Source: Thiogranum sp.
GTDB taxonomy: Bacteria; Pseudomonadota; Gammaproteobacteria; DSM-19610
Reading direction: 5' to 3'
Assembly (NCBI GenBank): GCA_030148775.1
Contig: JASBST010000003.1
Location: forward strand, 1-64,000
DNA length: 64,000 bases
The notes beneath the pieces are model-generated. The model was not told the origin of the DNA. It saw only the letters and a list, made by a program, of their open reading frames with translations, and made no database searches. Every line of letters starts with the position of its first letter. Position 1 is the stretch's first letter. Of this stretch, positions 24,771 to 32,909 are shown piece by piece. The translations under genes were made by a program, and so were the position numbers.

Positions 24771-25685
24771 TTACGCTTGATCGGAAAACCTGCAGGCACC
24801 CAGCAAGCCCAGTTCCGCGGCCCGATGGATGCATTGCCGACGTGTGGATACACTGAATTTGTTACGCACCGCGTCGAGGTGTTCCTCGACAGTTTTCACC
24901 GAGGCCACCCCCAGGTCGCGCGCGATCTGCTTATAGCTGCGACCTTCGGCGAACAGCAACAGAACACGCTTTTGGCGGTTTGTAAGCTTGACGTTCTCGC
25001 CAAGCTGCGCCGGTGCCGGCATTGCCGGAACGCTCCAGGCGGCGCCCGCGCTGGCAAAACTTTCCTGACAGAACCGACTGAGCTCCCTGGCGATACAGCG
25101 AACCAGTGCGATCTTCTCGCCCAGACGCCCCTCCACATGACTGAACAAAGCCACGCCCGCGCTGCTGACGCCGTCGCGCCCGTCGACCAGTGCCGCGACT
25201 GAGTAACACTGATGAAACAGCGAACAATAGTGCTGATCCGCGCGTAGCGCCGCGGGCCTGCGCTGGTGCAGACTGATCGACAATGCGGTGGTGCCGCTGC
25301 TTTCCTCGGTCAGCGCCACCCCCGGTTCAAGGCCGCAATAACGCGATGCGCGCTCGCGCATCTGTGGGCTGGAATACAGGCTGACGATATGGCCACTCAA
25401 CGATGTCAACACGAACAAGGTGTCGGGGGTCTGAATACTTTGATGCAAATCGCTGAACAGGATCCGGGCATAAGAGGAAAGCGCCGCATAGTTCTGCATT
25501 GTCTGACGCAATACGTCCGCCGGCAAACGCTGTTCGAGACGTGTCTGCCCGGGGTCGACACCGTACTTGCGGCAGCGCCGATGGGACTCCTCGATCAACG
25601 TCTGGCTGCTGAGCAGATCCCGCTCCTGAATGCCCAGTATTTCCAGCGACTCCGACGAGAACGCGATTCCGTTGGCTTCCAACAT
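24771..25685 (-). CDS. GAF-domain LuxR-type regulator (AcoR-like sensor part fused to LuxR HTH)
   Basis: The 304-residue regulator has an N-terminal half resembling the sensor region of AcoR-type sigma54 activators. It shows ESHRRCRKYGVDPGQTR, LFSDLHQSIQTPDTLFVLT, the EESSGTTALSISLHQRRPAALRADQHYCSLFHQC segment characteristic of their GAF domain, and a VSSAGVALFSH strand. The AAA+ sigma54 module is absent. Instead the C-terminus is a LuxR helix-turn-helix (LTNRQKRVLLLFAEGRSYKQIARDL, VKTVEEHLDAVRNKF). Relatives control alcohol or acetoin oxidation with quinoprotein enzymes, so control of the adjacent PQQ-like operon is a reasonable inference. The start is uncertain: ATG 25685, GTG 25694 and TTG 25850 are all possible. 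Confidence 0.8.
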   Translation of the reverse strand: MLEANGIAFSSESLEILGIQERDLLSSQTLIEESHRRCRKYGVDPGQTRLEQRLPADVLRQTMQNYAALSSYARILFSDLHQSIQTPDTLFVLTSLSGHIVSLYSSPQMRERASRYCGLEPGVALTEESSGTTALSISLHQRRPAALRADQHYCSLFHQCYSVAALVDGRDGVSSAGVALFSHVEGRLGEKIALVRCIARELSRFCQESFASAGAAWSVPAMPAPAQLGENVKLTNRQKRVLLLFAEGRSYKQIARDLGVASVKTVEEHLDAVRNKFSVSTRRQCIHRAAELGLLGACRFSDQA

Positions 25686-26053
25686 TCCCTCCACTCTCTG
25701 ATAACTTCCGCAATTGTTATTAGCCGGAAGCCCTTGAGGCGAGAATATCCAGGAGCGCGCGCTCCATTGTTCTTCCCGCGTTTCTAACCCGGAAACCGTG
25801 TATCGCTTACTGCGATAATCCTTGCTGAAATCGGACAGGGATGTAGCCAATACTTTACGCTGTCCGGCGCTGTCACTAGCTTTATCCTTGGGCTTTTATA
25901 CATCTAGCCTCTCCAACATCACGGACGTACTACTAGAATAGTCGCTGATACTCTAAAGTCAACTTCATGGAGTCTTACATGGAATATGGAATAAGCGTAA
26001 TCGATATGTCGGCCAGATAAATAAATGCGCGCTCGTGTATCCCGCGCACGCTA
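25686..26053. other. AT-rich intergenic region, promoter side of GAF-LuxR gene
   Basis: About 370 bp, or 200 bp if the regulator starts at the TTG at 25850, with no other gene recognised. The segment 25880-26020 is clearly richer in A and T than its surroundings and probably holds the leftward promoter of the regulator. No clear palindrome or terminator was picked out. Confidence 0.4.
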
Positions 26054-26185
26054 TCACTGAGCCTGTTTACGCGCGTACATCAGCGCATCGCCTTCTTGCA
26101 ACAATGCCTCGATACTTGCGTGGCGGGCCGGATCGTAAGCCACCATACCGTACGCGAAAGTCACGTCGTAACCACGACATCGCTC
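26054..26185 (-). pseudogene. C-terminal end of the GGDEF domain, cut off by an in-frame TAG
   Basis: Immediately after the TAG at 26186-26188 the same frame continues ERCRGYDVTFAYGMVAYDPA, then RHASIEALLQEGDALMYARKQ and a TGA at 26054. This is the conserved last part of diguanylate cyclase domains (strand with FxxG, then the LLxxAD..MYxxK helix). It belongs to the gene upstream and shows that the GGDEF protein is interrupted by one codon and not naturally short. Confidence 0.85.
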
Positions 26186-27010
26186 CTAATTACAGACGTG
26201 TAAACGTTTTTGTAACCGTTCCATGACAGTCTTGACCGCGCCCATGCGCATATTGGTCAACAGCAACGCGAACTCGTCGCCCCCCAGACGCGCCGGAATG
26301 TCGGAATCGCGACAGCTATGCCTGAGCACATCGGCAAACAGACGCAATGCCTCGTCACCCTCGGCATGACCGAAGCGGTCGTTGATCGGCTTGAACTTGT
26401 TCAGATCCAGATACACCAGTGCCGCAGGCTCAGCGTTGCGCACACACATACGCAAGCTGTGCTCGGCAAGCAGCATGAACCCGCGCCGGTTACTGATATG
26501 CGTCACCTCGTCGAGCGTCGCCAGCTGCACCGCCGCGATTTCACGCTCGGCCATGGCGGCCAGATCTTTGAGCGTTTCCAGGTCATCGGCGTTGAGTTTG
26601 CGCGGGCGTTGATCGATGATGCACAAGGTCCCGAGCTTGCTCCCGTCCGACACGCGCAGCGGGCATCCGGCGTAGAAGCGTATTTTCGGGTCATCGGAAA
26701 CCAGCGGATTGTCCAGGAAACGCTCATCCTCGGCGGCGTCGGAAACGATAAACACATCGTCGCCCAGAATGGCATGACCGCAAAAAGAGATGTCCCGTGG
26801 AGTCTCGCGCACGCTCAAGCCGGTGTTGGACTTGAACCACTGCCTGTCCGTATCCACCAGGCTCACCAGCGCGATGGGGACGTCGAACAGGCGCCTGGCC
26901 ATGCGCGTCAAGCGGTCAAAACGTTCCTCGGGGGACGTATCGAGAATCTCGAGCGCCTGCAATGCCTGCAGTCGCGCCCGCTCGTTCTGCGGAATATCGG
27001 GCTTTTTCAA
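26186..27010 (-). CDS. GAF-GGDEF diguanylate cyclase, interrupted by an in-frame amber codon
   Basis: The 274 residues before the stop comprise an N-terminal GAF domain (about 20-160, ALEILDTSPEERFDRLTRMARRLFDVPIALVSLVD and following) and most of a GGDEF domain. The active-site GGDEF is at 243-247, and an RDSD inhibitory c-di-GMP site lies exactly five residues before it. The intact protein would make c-di-GMP in the cytoplasm in response to a ligand of the GAF domain. The frame is closed by TAG at 26186, but the rest of the domain continues in the same frame to 26054, for 318 residues in total. As written, the truncated cyclase lacks the last strand and helices and is probably inactive. Confidence 0.85.
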   Translation of the reverse strand: MKKPDIPQNERARLQALQALEILDTSPEERFDRLTRMARRLFDVPIALVSLVDTDRQWFKSNTGLSVRETPRDISFCGHAILGDDVFIVSDAAEDERFLDNPLVSDDPKIRFYAGCPLRVSDGSKLGTLCIIDQRPRKLNADDLETLKDLAAMAEREIAAVQLATLDEVTHISNRRGFMLLAEHSLRMCVRNAEPAALVYLDLNKFKPINDRFGHAEGDEALRLFADVLRHSCRDSDIPARLGGDEFALLLTNMRMGAVKTVMERLQKRLHVCN

Positions 27011-27076
27011 TCTCGACTCCTGCTCGCCTGGGACCCCTACCGGGACAGGCCTGAAACCGAGATCTGCCGGCCGGAC

Positions 27077-27511
27077 TCAGGGTGCCTTGTTGTACTTTGC
27101 CGCCAGCTCGTTCAACAGGGCGACATAGATTCCGTGACAGAAAGCGACCGCGTCATCGAAGTCCGCTTCCCACGACGACGACCACTCTACCAGAGTCCGC
27201 GCACCGTCTTCTGCCGGAGAAAGTTCGACAGCGCCGAAATAGTCCCGCACCTCGTCCTTTGAGACCGGCGACGGCCCGTCGTCGATGGAATATTTCAGAC
27301 GGTGGGCCTGATGGTCGATTTCGACCAGCGTTTCGTGGAAGGCCTGGTTGAGCACGCGCCTGGCGCCCGGCGTCGAACCATCCAGGTCCCCGACTTTAGC
27401 GACACCGGTTATGACGTTCGGCGCCCAGGACAGGTCGTGGAAGTCACGAAACGCCTGCCATACCCGCTCGACCGGCGCGTCGATAACCTTCGCTTGGTAG
27501 GTTGATGGCAT
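27077..27511 (-). CDS. SRPBCC (START/Bet v1-fold) family protein
   Basis: The 144-residue small soluble protein begins MPSTYQAKVIDAPVERVWQAFRDF. It has the typical SRPBCC flow (NVITGVAKVGD, PGARRVLNQAF, HRLKYSIDDGP, TLVEWSSSWEAD, the C-terminal helix FCHGIYVALLNELAAKYN), a cavity fold that binds hydrophobic ligands. Specific function is unknown. It starts 18 nt after tsdA on the same strand, so it seems to be the third gene of tsdB-tsdA. Confidence 0.82.
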   Translation of the reverse strand: MPSTYQAKVIDAPVERVWQAFRDFHDLSWAPNVITGVAKVGDLDGSTPGARRVLNQAFHETLVEIDHQAHRLKYSIDDGPSPVSKDEVRDYFGAVELSPAEDGARTLVEWSSSWEADFDDAVAFCHGIYVALLNELAAKYNKAP

Positions 27512-27529
27512 ACGCCGCCTCCGGAGACT

Positions 27530-28444
27530 CTATTTCGACGATCGGCCCAGCACCGTTTTACCCACTTTGTCGCCGTATCGACATTGGTGATTATGGAATT
27601 TCTTTTTGGTCGCTTCAAGATCGCCTTCAAACCGCGGATCCTGGGGCCGGTCGTGACTGTTGACGAAATACGCCACATCCCAGGCCTGCTGCACACTCAG
27701 GCTGCCGCCTTTGCCCAACGGCATGTTGGCGCGGATGAACGCCGCCGCCGTATTGATCCGATGCATCCCGGCGCCCCAATTGAACGCGTGTTTACCCCAC
27801 AACGGCGGGAAGACCTGCTGGTCGTCCTGGCGCACGCCCTCACCGTCCGCCCCGTGGCACAGCGCGCAATTGTGCGCGAACACGTCAGCGCCACGCTGAT
27901 AGTCCGGCTCCAGCTTCGGCTTATCCAGCTTGGGATAACCCTGTCCGGGCAGGGTGACGCCGGTGGGCGCGCCCTCGGCCATCCAGTAAGCATAACTCAT
28001 CAAGGCTTTGAGGGTTTCGCCATCGGCCGGCGGCGGCGTGCCGTTCATGCTGTAACGAAAACACCCCTGTATGCGTTCCTGCATGGTGTTGACCATTTGG
28101 TTTTTCTTGCGATAGGTCGGATAACGAACCCATGCGGCCCAGAGCGGCGCGGAGTTCGCCAGGCGGCCGGCATCGAGATGGCAGTTGACGCAGCTCTGGT
28201 TATTACCCACGTACTCGGCGGCATACTTGCCGGTGTGGGTGAAAATCTTTCTGCCGAGACGAACCATGTTGCCAAATTCATCGTCCGGAATGGCCTCGTC
28301 AGGCGGCGGCTGAAAAGCTTTGACCGGAATCGGTGCGTTGACCGCCTGAGCGGCCTTTCCAGCCGGTTCCGCCGGTTCGGCACGCGACACTTGATTGACA
28401 ATAAGTAGAGAAACGCTGAACAAGAACAACACGCGGATATCCAT
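27530..28444 (-). CDS. tsdA: Thiosulfate dehydrogenase (tetrathionate-forming), di-heme cytochrome c TsdA
   Basis: The 304-residue periplasmic enzyme has a signal peptide ending SRA/EPAEP. Heme 1 is CVNCH at 85-89 in the signature NNQSCVNCHLDAGRLANSAP. The unusual Cys axial ligand is in RIQGCFRYSMNG (Cys128), as known for the Allochromatium enzyme. Heme 2 is CALCH at 193-197 with its Met ligand in RANMPLG (Met241). It oxidises two thiosulfates to tetrathionate and passes electrons to TsdB. It ends in TAG, 18 nt before the SRPBCC gene. This is the clearest evidence that the organism handles reduced sulfur. Confidence 0.93.
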   Translation of the reverse strand: MDIRVLFLFSVSLLIVNQVSRAEPAEPAGKAAQAVNAPIPVKAFQPPPDEAIPDDEFGNMVRLGRKIFTHTGKYAAEYVGNNQSCVNCHLDAGRLANSAPLWAAWVRYPTYRKKNQMVNTMQERIQGCFRYSMNGTPPPADGETLKALMSYAYWMAEGAPTGVTLPGQGYPKLDKPKLEPDYQRGADVFAHNCALCHGADGEGVRQDDQQVFPPLWGKHAFNWGAGMHRINTAAAFIRANMPLGKGGSLSVQQAWDVAYFVNSHDRPQDPRFEGDLEATKKKFHNHQCRYGDKVGKTVLGRSSK

Positions 28445-28461
28445 AGTGCGACTCCCTGCGG

Positions 28462-29112
28462 CTACGGGGCTTTCGTCGGCGAAAGCGTGGACAAATAGCG
28501 CGACACGGCGGCAATATCGGCTTCCTCCAGGTGGCCGACCACCGCCTGCATCAGGCCTATGGGATCATTACTGCGCGCGCCTTTGCGCCAGTGTTCCAAT
28601 TGATTGCGCAGATAGTCTTCGGGCTGGCCGCTGATCGCGGGAAAGTGCGGCGCCACGCCCTGGCCCCGGTCCCCATGACACTGGAAGCAGGCCGGCATCC
28701 CCACCGACCATTTGCCCTGTGTCGCCAGACGTCTGCCGGCATCCGCCGTGTCGCCGGCGGACTTGCCACTGTCGGTGTCGGGCAGCGGCAGGCCGGCGAA
28801 ATAGGCCGACACGGCTTGCATCTCCTCGACCGACAGCGCGCTCGCGAACGGCTGCATGACGGGGCTGGTGCGAGTTTGATCGGCGAAGGCATTGAGCTGA
28901 CCGAGCAAATAGCTTTCGGGCTGTCCCGCCAGGTACGGGTAGCCCGCCGCCGGGTTGCCCTGGCCTTTGTCGCCGTGACAACTCACGCAGCCCGGCGCGC
29001 CCTTGCCGTTGCCCTGCTGGGCAAGGGTCTTTCCTGAAGGCGGCGCGCCCAGCGTGGGGGCGGCATAGGTCAAAATTGCGAATATCAGATATATTCCTGC
29101 ACGTTTTTTCAT
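28462..29112 (-). CDS. tsdB: TsdB-like di-heme cytochrome c (c4 type)
   Basis: The 216-residue exported protein has a signal peptide ending LGA/PPSG and two c-type heme sites, CVSCH at 42-46 and CFQCH at 142-146, each in a cytochrome c4-like domain (GYPYLAGQPESYLLGQLNAF; APHFPAISGQPEDYLRNQLEHW). In sulfur oxidisers such a protein, TsdB, is the electron acceptor of TsdA. The start at 29112 has GAGGATC upstream; a longer frame to 29160 adds a non-signal segment and is not used. tsdA begins 17 nt after its stop. Confidence 0.88.
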   Translation of the reverse strand: MKKRAGIYLIFAILTYAAPTLGAPPSGKTLAQQGNGKGAPGCVSCHGDKGQGNPAAGYPYLAGQPESYLLGQLNAFADQTRTSPVMQPFASALSVEEMQAVSAYFAGLPLPDTDSGKSAGDTADAGRRLATQGKWSVGMPACFQCHGDRGQGVAPHFPAISGQPEDYLRNQLEHWRKGARSNDPIGLMQAVVGHLEEADIAAVSRYLSTLSPTKAP

Positions 29113-29215
29113 TGGCGGATCCTCAGATCTGGGCCCGGTTGGCGACGAATGACCACTCACTTAAGCAAAACCTGCGCGATCGGTCAGCAACATTTGATAA
29201 CACCCGGCGGCAACC

Positions 29216-29593
29216 TCACCCCTGCCGGCTGTCGAGCCACTGTTGCAACAGTTGTACGTTGCGCACATTGGCTTTGTAACCGGCGTCGAACAAATCGCCG
29301 AGCAGCGGCACCGTGCCGAGCACGGTATCGACGACCAACCTGCCCAGCATGCGCAGTTGCAAATGACGCGGGGCGCCAAGTCGGCGGGCCTCGCCGATGA
29401 TCCACAGGGACACCCCCGAGGTCAGCACATCGCCGATGCCCGGAACCACGCCTATCAGACTGTCCCAACCCACCCGCCAGCGGGTCCCGGGGATACGAAA
29501 CGCGTTGTCCAGCAGGCCCGCGAGCCGCTGCAGCCGCGCCAACGAACGTTGGACCGCCGCCGCCTCGTCACTCAGCGCTTCGCGATAATCCAT
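29216..29593 (-). CDS. DUF4112 membrane protein
   Basis: The 125-residue protein has the DUF4112 features, namely LARLQRLAGLLDNAFRIPGT, then DSLIGVVPGIGDVLTSGVSL, VDTVLGTVPLLGDLFDAGYKANVRN and two hydrophobic segments. Function is unknown. Its start overlaps the end of the YqaE-like gene by 22 nt on the same strand, so the two small membrane proteins are made together. Confidence 0.85.
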   Translation of the reverse strand: MDYREALSDEAAAVQRSLARLQRLAGLLDNAFRIPGTRWRVGWDSLIGVVPGIGDVLTSGVSLWIIGEARRLGAPRHLQLRMLGRLVVDTVLGTVPLLGDLFDAGYKANVRNVQLLQQWLDSRQG

Positions 29594-29730
29594 ATCGCGT
29601 GCACGATACCCGGTATGTAGCCCAGCAGCGTCAGCAGGATGTTCAGCCAGAAGGCGCCGCCCAGCCCCACCTGCAGAAAGACGCCCAGCGGGGGCAGGAT
29701 GATCGCAATAATCACTCGAATGATGTCCAT
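29572..29730 (-). CDS. YqaE/Pmp3-family small membrane protein
   Basis: The 52-residue, almost wholly hydrophobic peptide (MDIIRVIIAIILPPLGVFLQVG and on) has two membrane helices with the PPLGVFLQVG and LLTLLGYIPGIVHAIWII motifs of the Pmp3/YqaE family. In other organisms this family is linked to salt, cold and membrane-potential stress. The ATG at 29730 matches the family N-terminus. An upstream in-frame extension to 29790 is not conserved. Confidence 0.9.
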   Translation of the reverse strand: MDIIRVIIAIILPPLGVFLQVGLGGAFWLNILLTLLGYIPGIVHAIWIIAKR

Positions 29731-30251
29731 AATAATTTTCCGTCGGTTAAGGTTTGGTGAGAAATCCAATGCACGCCACGTGCCTACCAAAATAATGATT
29801 TAAAAACAATTGGATAGAACATTAACCCGGCCGCTTTTCCCGTTATATCACCCAACCGGCAGGCATTTGACCCACATTTCCCCCGTACCCGGAGCGGCGC
29901 GCGATAACGCGCCGGGGCGCTAGACCCCACGAACCGCCAAAGCCACCGTCCGGTTCGGGTGAAAGCCCCCAGCCACCTCCCCGCTGTCGCCGATATCCCA
30001 CTTTCTCTGCCTGTATCCGATGATACCCGGTGCTGGCACGCTGCCTGCTACTGTTAGACGGTGCGCTGCGGGCCTTGCGCCCGCCCGAGCTGCAACCGTT
30101 AGACCGGATAACGACAGGAGCTTCGCCTTGCCCCAGCCCGATACCCCATCCAGCGATCGCCCTCCAACGCGCGCGGCCGGTTCACCATCCGCCGTGTCGA
30201 CCGGTAGAACCTTCGCCCGCCGAAGCGGTATCGGCAACCGGGGATGCTGAC
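29731..30251. other. Gene-free divergent region
   Basis: This 521-bp stretch lies between the leftward YqaE-like gene and the rightward channel gene. The 29790-29850 segment is AT-rich and suits the yqaE promoter. A 7-bp stem, CGGCGCG...CGCGCCG, lies at 29895-29914 with loop CGATAA and no U-tract. An upstream in-frame extension of the channel gene covers 30030-30251 but has no membrane or conserved character. Nothing else could be assigned. Confidence 0.5.
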
Positions 30252-31325
30252 ATGGACCTCTGGCTCACACTGACCGGGACGGCACTGTTGCTGATCGCCA
30301 CGCTGGACATCTTCGGCGTGGTACTGGCAACGCGGGCAATGGGCGGCATCGTCACGCCCTTTGCCAACAGCCTGATCTGGGCGCTCGGCAGATGGACCGA
30401 TCAAAAACTGCACCTGGACGGTCGGCTGATGATTCTGATCGGTCCGGCGCTACTGGTTTTTGTGGTGGCACTCTGGGCGGTCCTGTTCATCACCGGTTTC
30501 GCCTGCATCTACCGCCCCATGCTGGGCGTTCATATCCAGGCCTCCAGCGGCGAGCTGGAGACCGACATGGCAACCGCGCTGTATTTCAGCGGTTTTAATT
30601 TCGCCACCCTGGGTATCGGCGACATCGTGCCCGTATCCGACAGCGCGCGCCTGTTGACGGTCGCCCAGGCCTGTACCGGCTTCGCCGTGTTCACGCTGGG
30701 GATCAGTTATACGCTGAATATTTTCCAGGCGGTGAATCAGCGCGATATCTTCGCCTTGTCGCTGCACGGCGGTACCGATCAGACCGGGCGACCCGAGCGG
30801 GCTTTGCTCGGCTTGTGCCCCGGTGGCGAAGCGTCGGCGGACGCCGGAACGACGCTGGAGGATATCGCCGACAATACGCACGCCTTGCTGCAGATGCACC
30901 ACGCTTATCCCATCGCCCACTTTTTTCGCCGCCGCAAGACCGAACTGGCCATGAGCCGGATCGCTTTCCAGGTACTCGACCTGGTCACGCTGGCCGAATC
31001 CCTGCTGGCGCGCGAACGCTATCTCGGGCTGCTCGGTGCGCGGGGATTCGTCAACGCCAAAAATGCCGCGCTGCGGCTGGTGCGCACGACGCGCGAAATG
31101 ATGTGGCACCCGGCCAGCGCCCGTCACACCGAGACCGATTGGCGGCACCATTTCGAGGCCGCCTATGCCGAACTGGCCGCCGGGGGACTGCGCTTGAGGC
31201 CGCGGGAAGCGGCTTGGTCGAGCTATTGCCAGCTGCGGCAGGCCTGGAATCCCGACACCCGGGCGCTGGCCGAGAAACTGGGTTACCACTGGGCAAAGAT
31301 CAGCGGCGATGTCGAAAAAATTTAA
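30252..31325 (+). CDS. Ion-channel-like membrane protein with single pore domain
   Basis: The 357-residue protein has N-terminal hydrophobic helices at about 4-26 and 60-86, then a pore-loop signature FSGFNFATLGIGDIVP (filter TLGIGD at 119-124) and another helix (about 133-155). This is the two-transmembrane pore module of potassium-type channels, with Leu and Ile where K+ channels mostly have Val and Tyr, so selectivity is uncertain. The C-terminal 200 residues are soluble and helical with no recognised ligand-binding domain. ATG at 30252 is chosen because the hydrophobic region begins there. Confidence 0.75.
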   Translation: MDLWLTLTGTALLLIATLDIFGVVLATRAMGGIVTPFANSLIWALGRWTDQKLHLDGRLMILIGPALLVFVVALWAVLFITGFACIYRPMLGVHIQASSGELETDMATALYFSGFNFATLGIGDIVPVSDSARLLTVAQACTGFAVFTLGISYTLNIFQAVNQRDIFALSLHGGTDQTGRPERALLGLCPGGEASADAGTTLEDIADNTHALLQMHHAYPIAHFFRRRKTELAMSRIAFQVLDLVTLAESLLARERYLGLLGARGFVNAKNAALRLVRTTREMMWHPASARHTETDWRHHFEAAYAELAAGGLRLRPREAAWSSYCQLRQAWNPDTRALAEKLGYHWAKISGDVEKI

Positions 31326-31610
31326 TTCTTTCAGATCCTCCTGCTCTAATCCCCAAGCCTTTATATTGATTTGTTATTTTTTCGTTAAAACGCCTTCGGA
31401 GACCCATGGCCATGTCGGCTGACATTACATTTTCTCCGACAACTGATTACGTATTTCTCTGACATAAATCCAACATTCCCAGGAAAACAACCACCTATGT
31501 GCGGTGGCACCCTACTTGCACAGATCCAGCCTGATCCAACGCACGGTCGACGCTTGCTCGTGCTTAGCAGATCTCTGAATTTTAATAAAAAATAGAGAGT
31601 AGAGGTGCGG

Positions 31611-32174
31611 ATGTCCAGCCTGAAACGCCTACTTGCGGGCTTCGTCCCGACAATCATTATGGGCCTGCTGTTTTTGAACTCCCACGCCATCGCCTCGACA
31701 CCGGACGGGGAAACCCCGGCCAATGAAGGCGTATGCGACGGCCTGAAAGGCGCGACGCCCGGTCTGTATGGCTTGTGCGTCGCCTATTGCGAAGCGCAGG
31801 ACCTGGACACCTTCGATAAAGAACCCCCCAACACCAAGATTCTGGCCAACTACAACAAAAAGAAACAGGCCGGCGATCCGGACATGCCCTGCGTGAAAGT
31901 GCCCTGCCCCTGCTGGAGCGATGCCGAACTGGCTTCCATCAGTGCCGATGGTATGGCGGCCGCCTGTCCTTCCAGTACCAACAAGCTACAGCTGATCGAC
32001 AACGACCCGCGCACCCATTTTGCCGAGGCAGACACCAGCACCGGACGGGAAAGGTGCCGCTACATCGACCTGAATGTGGCGCCACCGGTCATCAGGAGTC
32101 AGTCCATCGGGGCCACGCAGGCCCAGAGCTGCTTCACCGCCGTACAAGCCGCTTGTACGGCTCTGGGCTTCTAA
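31611..32174 (+). CDS. Exported Cys-rich protein of unknown function
   Basis: The 187-residue protein has a signal peptide (MSSLKRLLAGFVPTIIMGLL, cleaved near AIAS/TPD). The mature part has a Cys-rich core: GVCDGL, GLCVAYCEAQDLD, MPCVKVPCPCW and later single Cys. The C...CxxxC and PCPCW pattern is seen in exported proteins near PEP-CTERM genes, but no function is known. The spacing suggests disulfides or a small metal site. ATG 31611 has AGAGG five nt upstream; GTG 31605 is an alternative. A VPLPA-CTERM gene follows at 64 bp. Confidence 0.75.
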   Translation: MSSLKRLLAGFVPTIIMGLLFLNSHAIASTPDGETPANEGVCDGLKGATPGLYGLCVAYCEAQDLDTFDKEPPNTKILANYNKKKQAGDPDMPCVKVPCPCWSDAELASISADGMAAACPSSTNKLQLIDNDPRTHFAEADTSTGRERCRYIDLNVAPPVIRSQSIGATQAQSCFTAVQAACTALGF

Positions 32175-32238
32175 AGCGATAGACATAAATCGTTTAAAGC
32201 CGACATAAATTTCAACGATCTTCTGGAGGAGGAAGGCG

Positions 32239-32793
32239 GTGATCAAATACAACAGGATTTTACAGCGTTTCGCCCTGGGCTGGATGTTAGTGTGCGGCGC
32301 GGGTGTCGCCGGTGCAGTCACAATCGTGCCGACTTACAATTATGTCATCACCGGTACCGTCCTGGCCGGCGACGAATTCGCCCCCAATGCCTACAATCTC
32401 ACGGCGGGCGACAGCATAACCGCGTCGGGCACCTTCACCGCGGATCTAACCGGTGGGACCACGGTCTCGTTCGCCAACGGCAGTGGCAACAGCATGACTA
32501 TCGATTTGAATGGCACCCCGCTTAGCGCCAGCGACGACGACGGCTTTCTCGCCGGCACGGGCCCTACGCTGACTTTCGACGCCGGCTCGGCACTGACGGA
32601 TTTCGACTTCCAGGACACCGGGACGCCATCGTTCAACTCCAGCTTTCTGTTTTTCGACGACTTCGACAACCTCTTCGGCGAATGGGACAGCAATGTCTCG
32701 CTGACCGTCATACCGCTGCCGGCCGCGTTCTGGCTGTTCGGCTCGGGCCTGCTCGCGTTGGTTGCCGCGCTGAGAAAACCACGTAGCGCCTGA
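32239..32793 (+). CDS. VPLPA-CTERM (PEP-CTERM-type) sorted surface protein
   Basis: The 184-residue protein has a signal peptide ending VAGA/VTIV, a Gly/Thr/Asp-rich beta region without Cys, and a C-terminal sorting tag. The tag reads IPLPAAFWLFGSGLLALVA followed by the basic end LRKPRSA, the three-part motif (PLPA box, hydrophobic helix, Arg cluster) of the VPLPA-CTERM class. Such proteins are processed by an exosortase-type enzyme, which is not in this window. The GTG start at 32239 has GGAGGAGGAAGG upstream. A strong terminator follows. Confidence 0.85.
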   Translation: MIKYNRILQRFALGWMLVCGAGVAGAVTIVPTYNYVITGTVLAGDEFAPNAYNLTAGDSITASGTFTADLTGGTTVSFANGSGNSMTIDLNGTPLSASDDDGFLAGTGPTLTFDAGSALTDFDFQDTGTPSFNSSFLFFDDFDNLFGEWDSNVSLTVIPLPAAFWLFGSGLLALVAALRKPRSA

Positions 32794-32817
32794 TCCTCTT
32801 TACTCCTAGCGTTATTG

Positions 32818-32846
32818 GCCCCCGTTCCCCGGGGGCTTGTTTTTTG
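32818..32846 (+). terminator. Intrinsic terminator after the VPLPA-CTERM gene
   Basis: GCCCCCG (32818-32824), loop TTCCC, CGGGGGC (32830-32836), then TTGTTTTTTG. This is a 7-bp GC stem followed by a T-run on the plus strand, 25 bp past the stop at 32793. Confidence 0.88.
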
Positions 32847-32909
32847 TGGACAGTAGGAATCATGCCCCCAATGGCACAGAGCCGAACGCGACCACACTGT
32901 CGGCCACCC

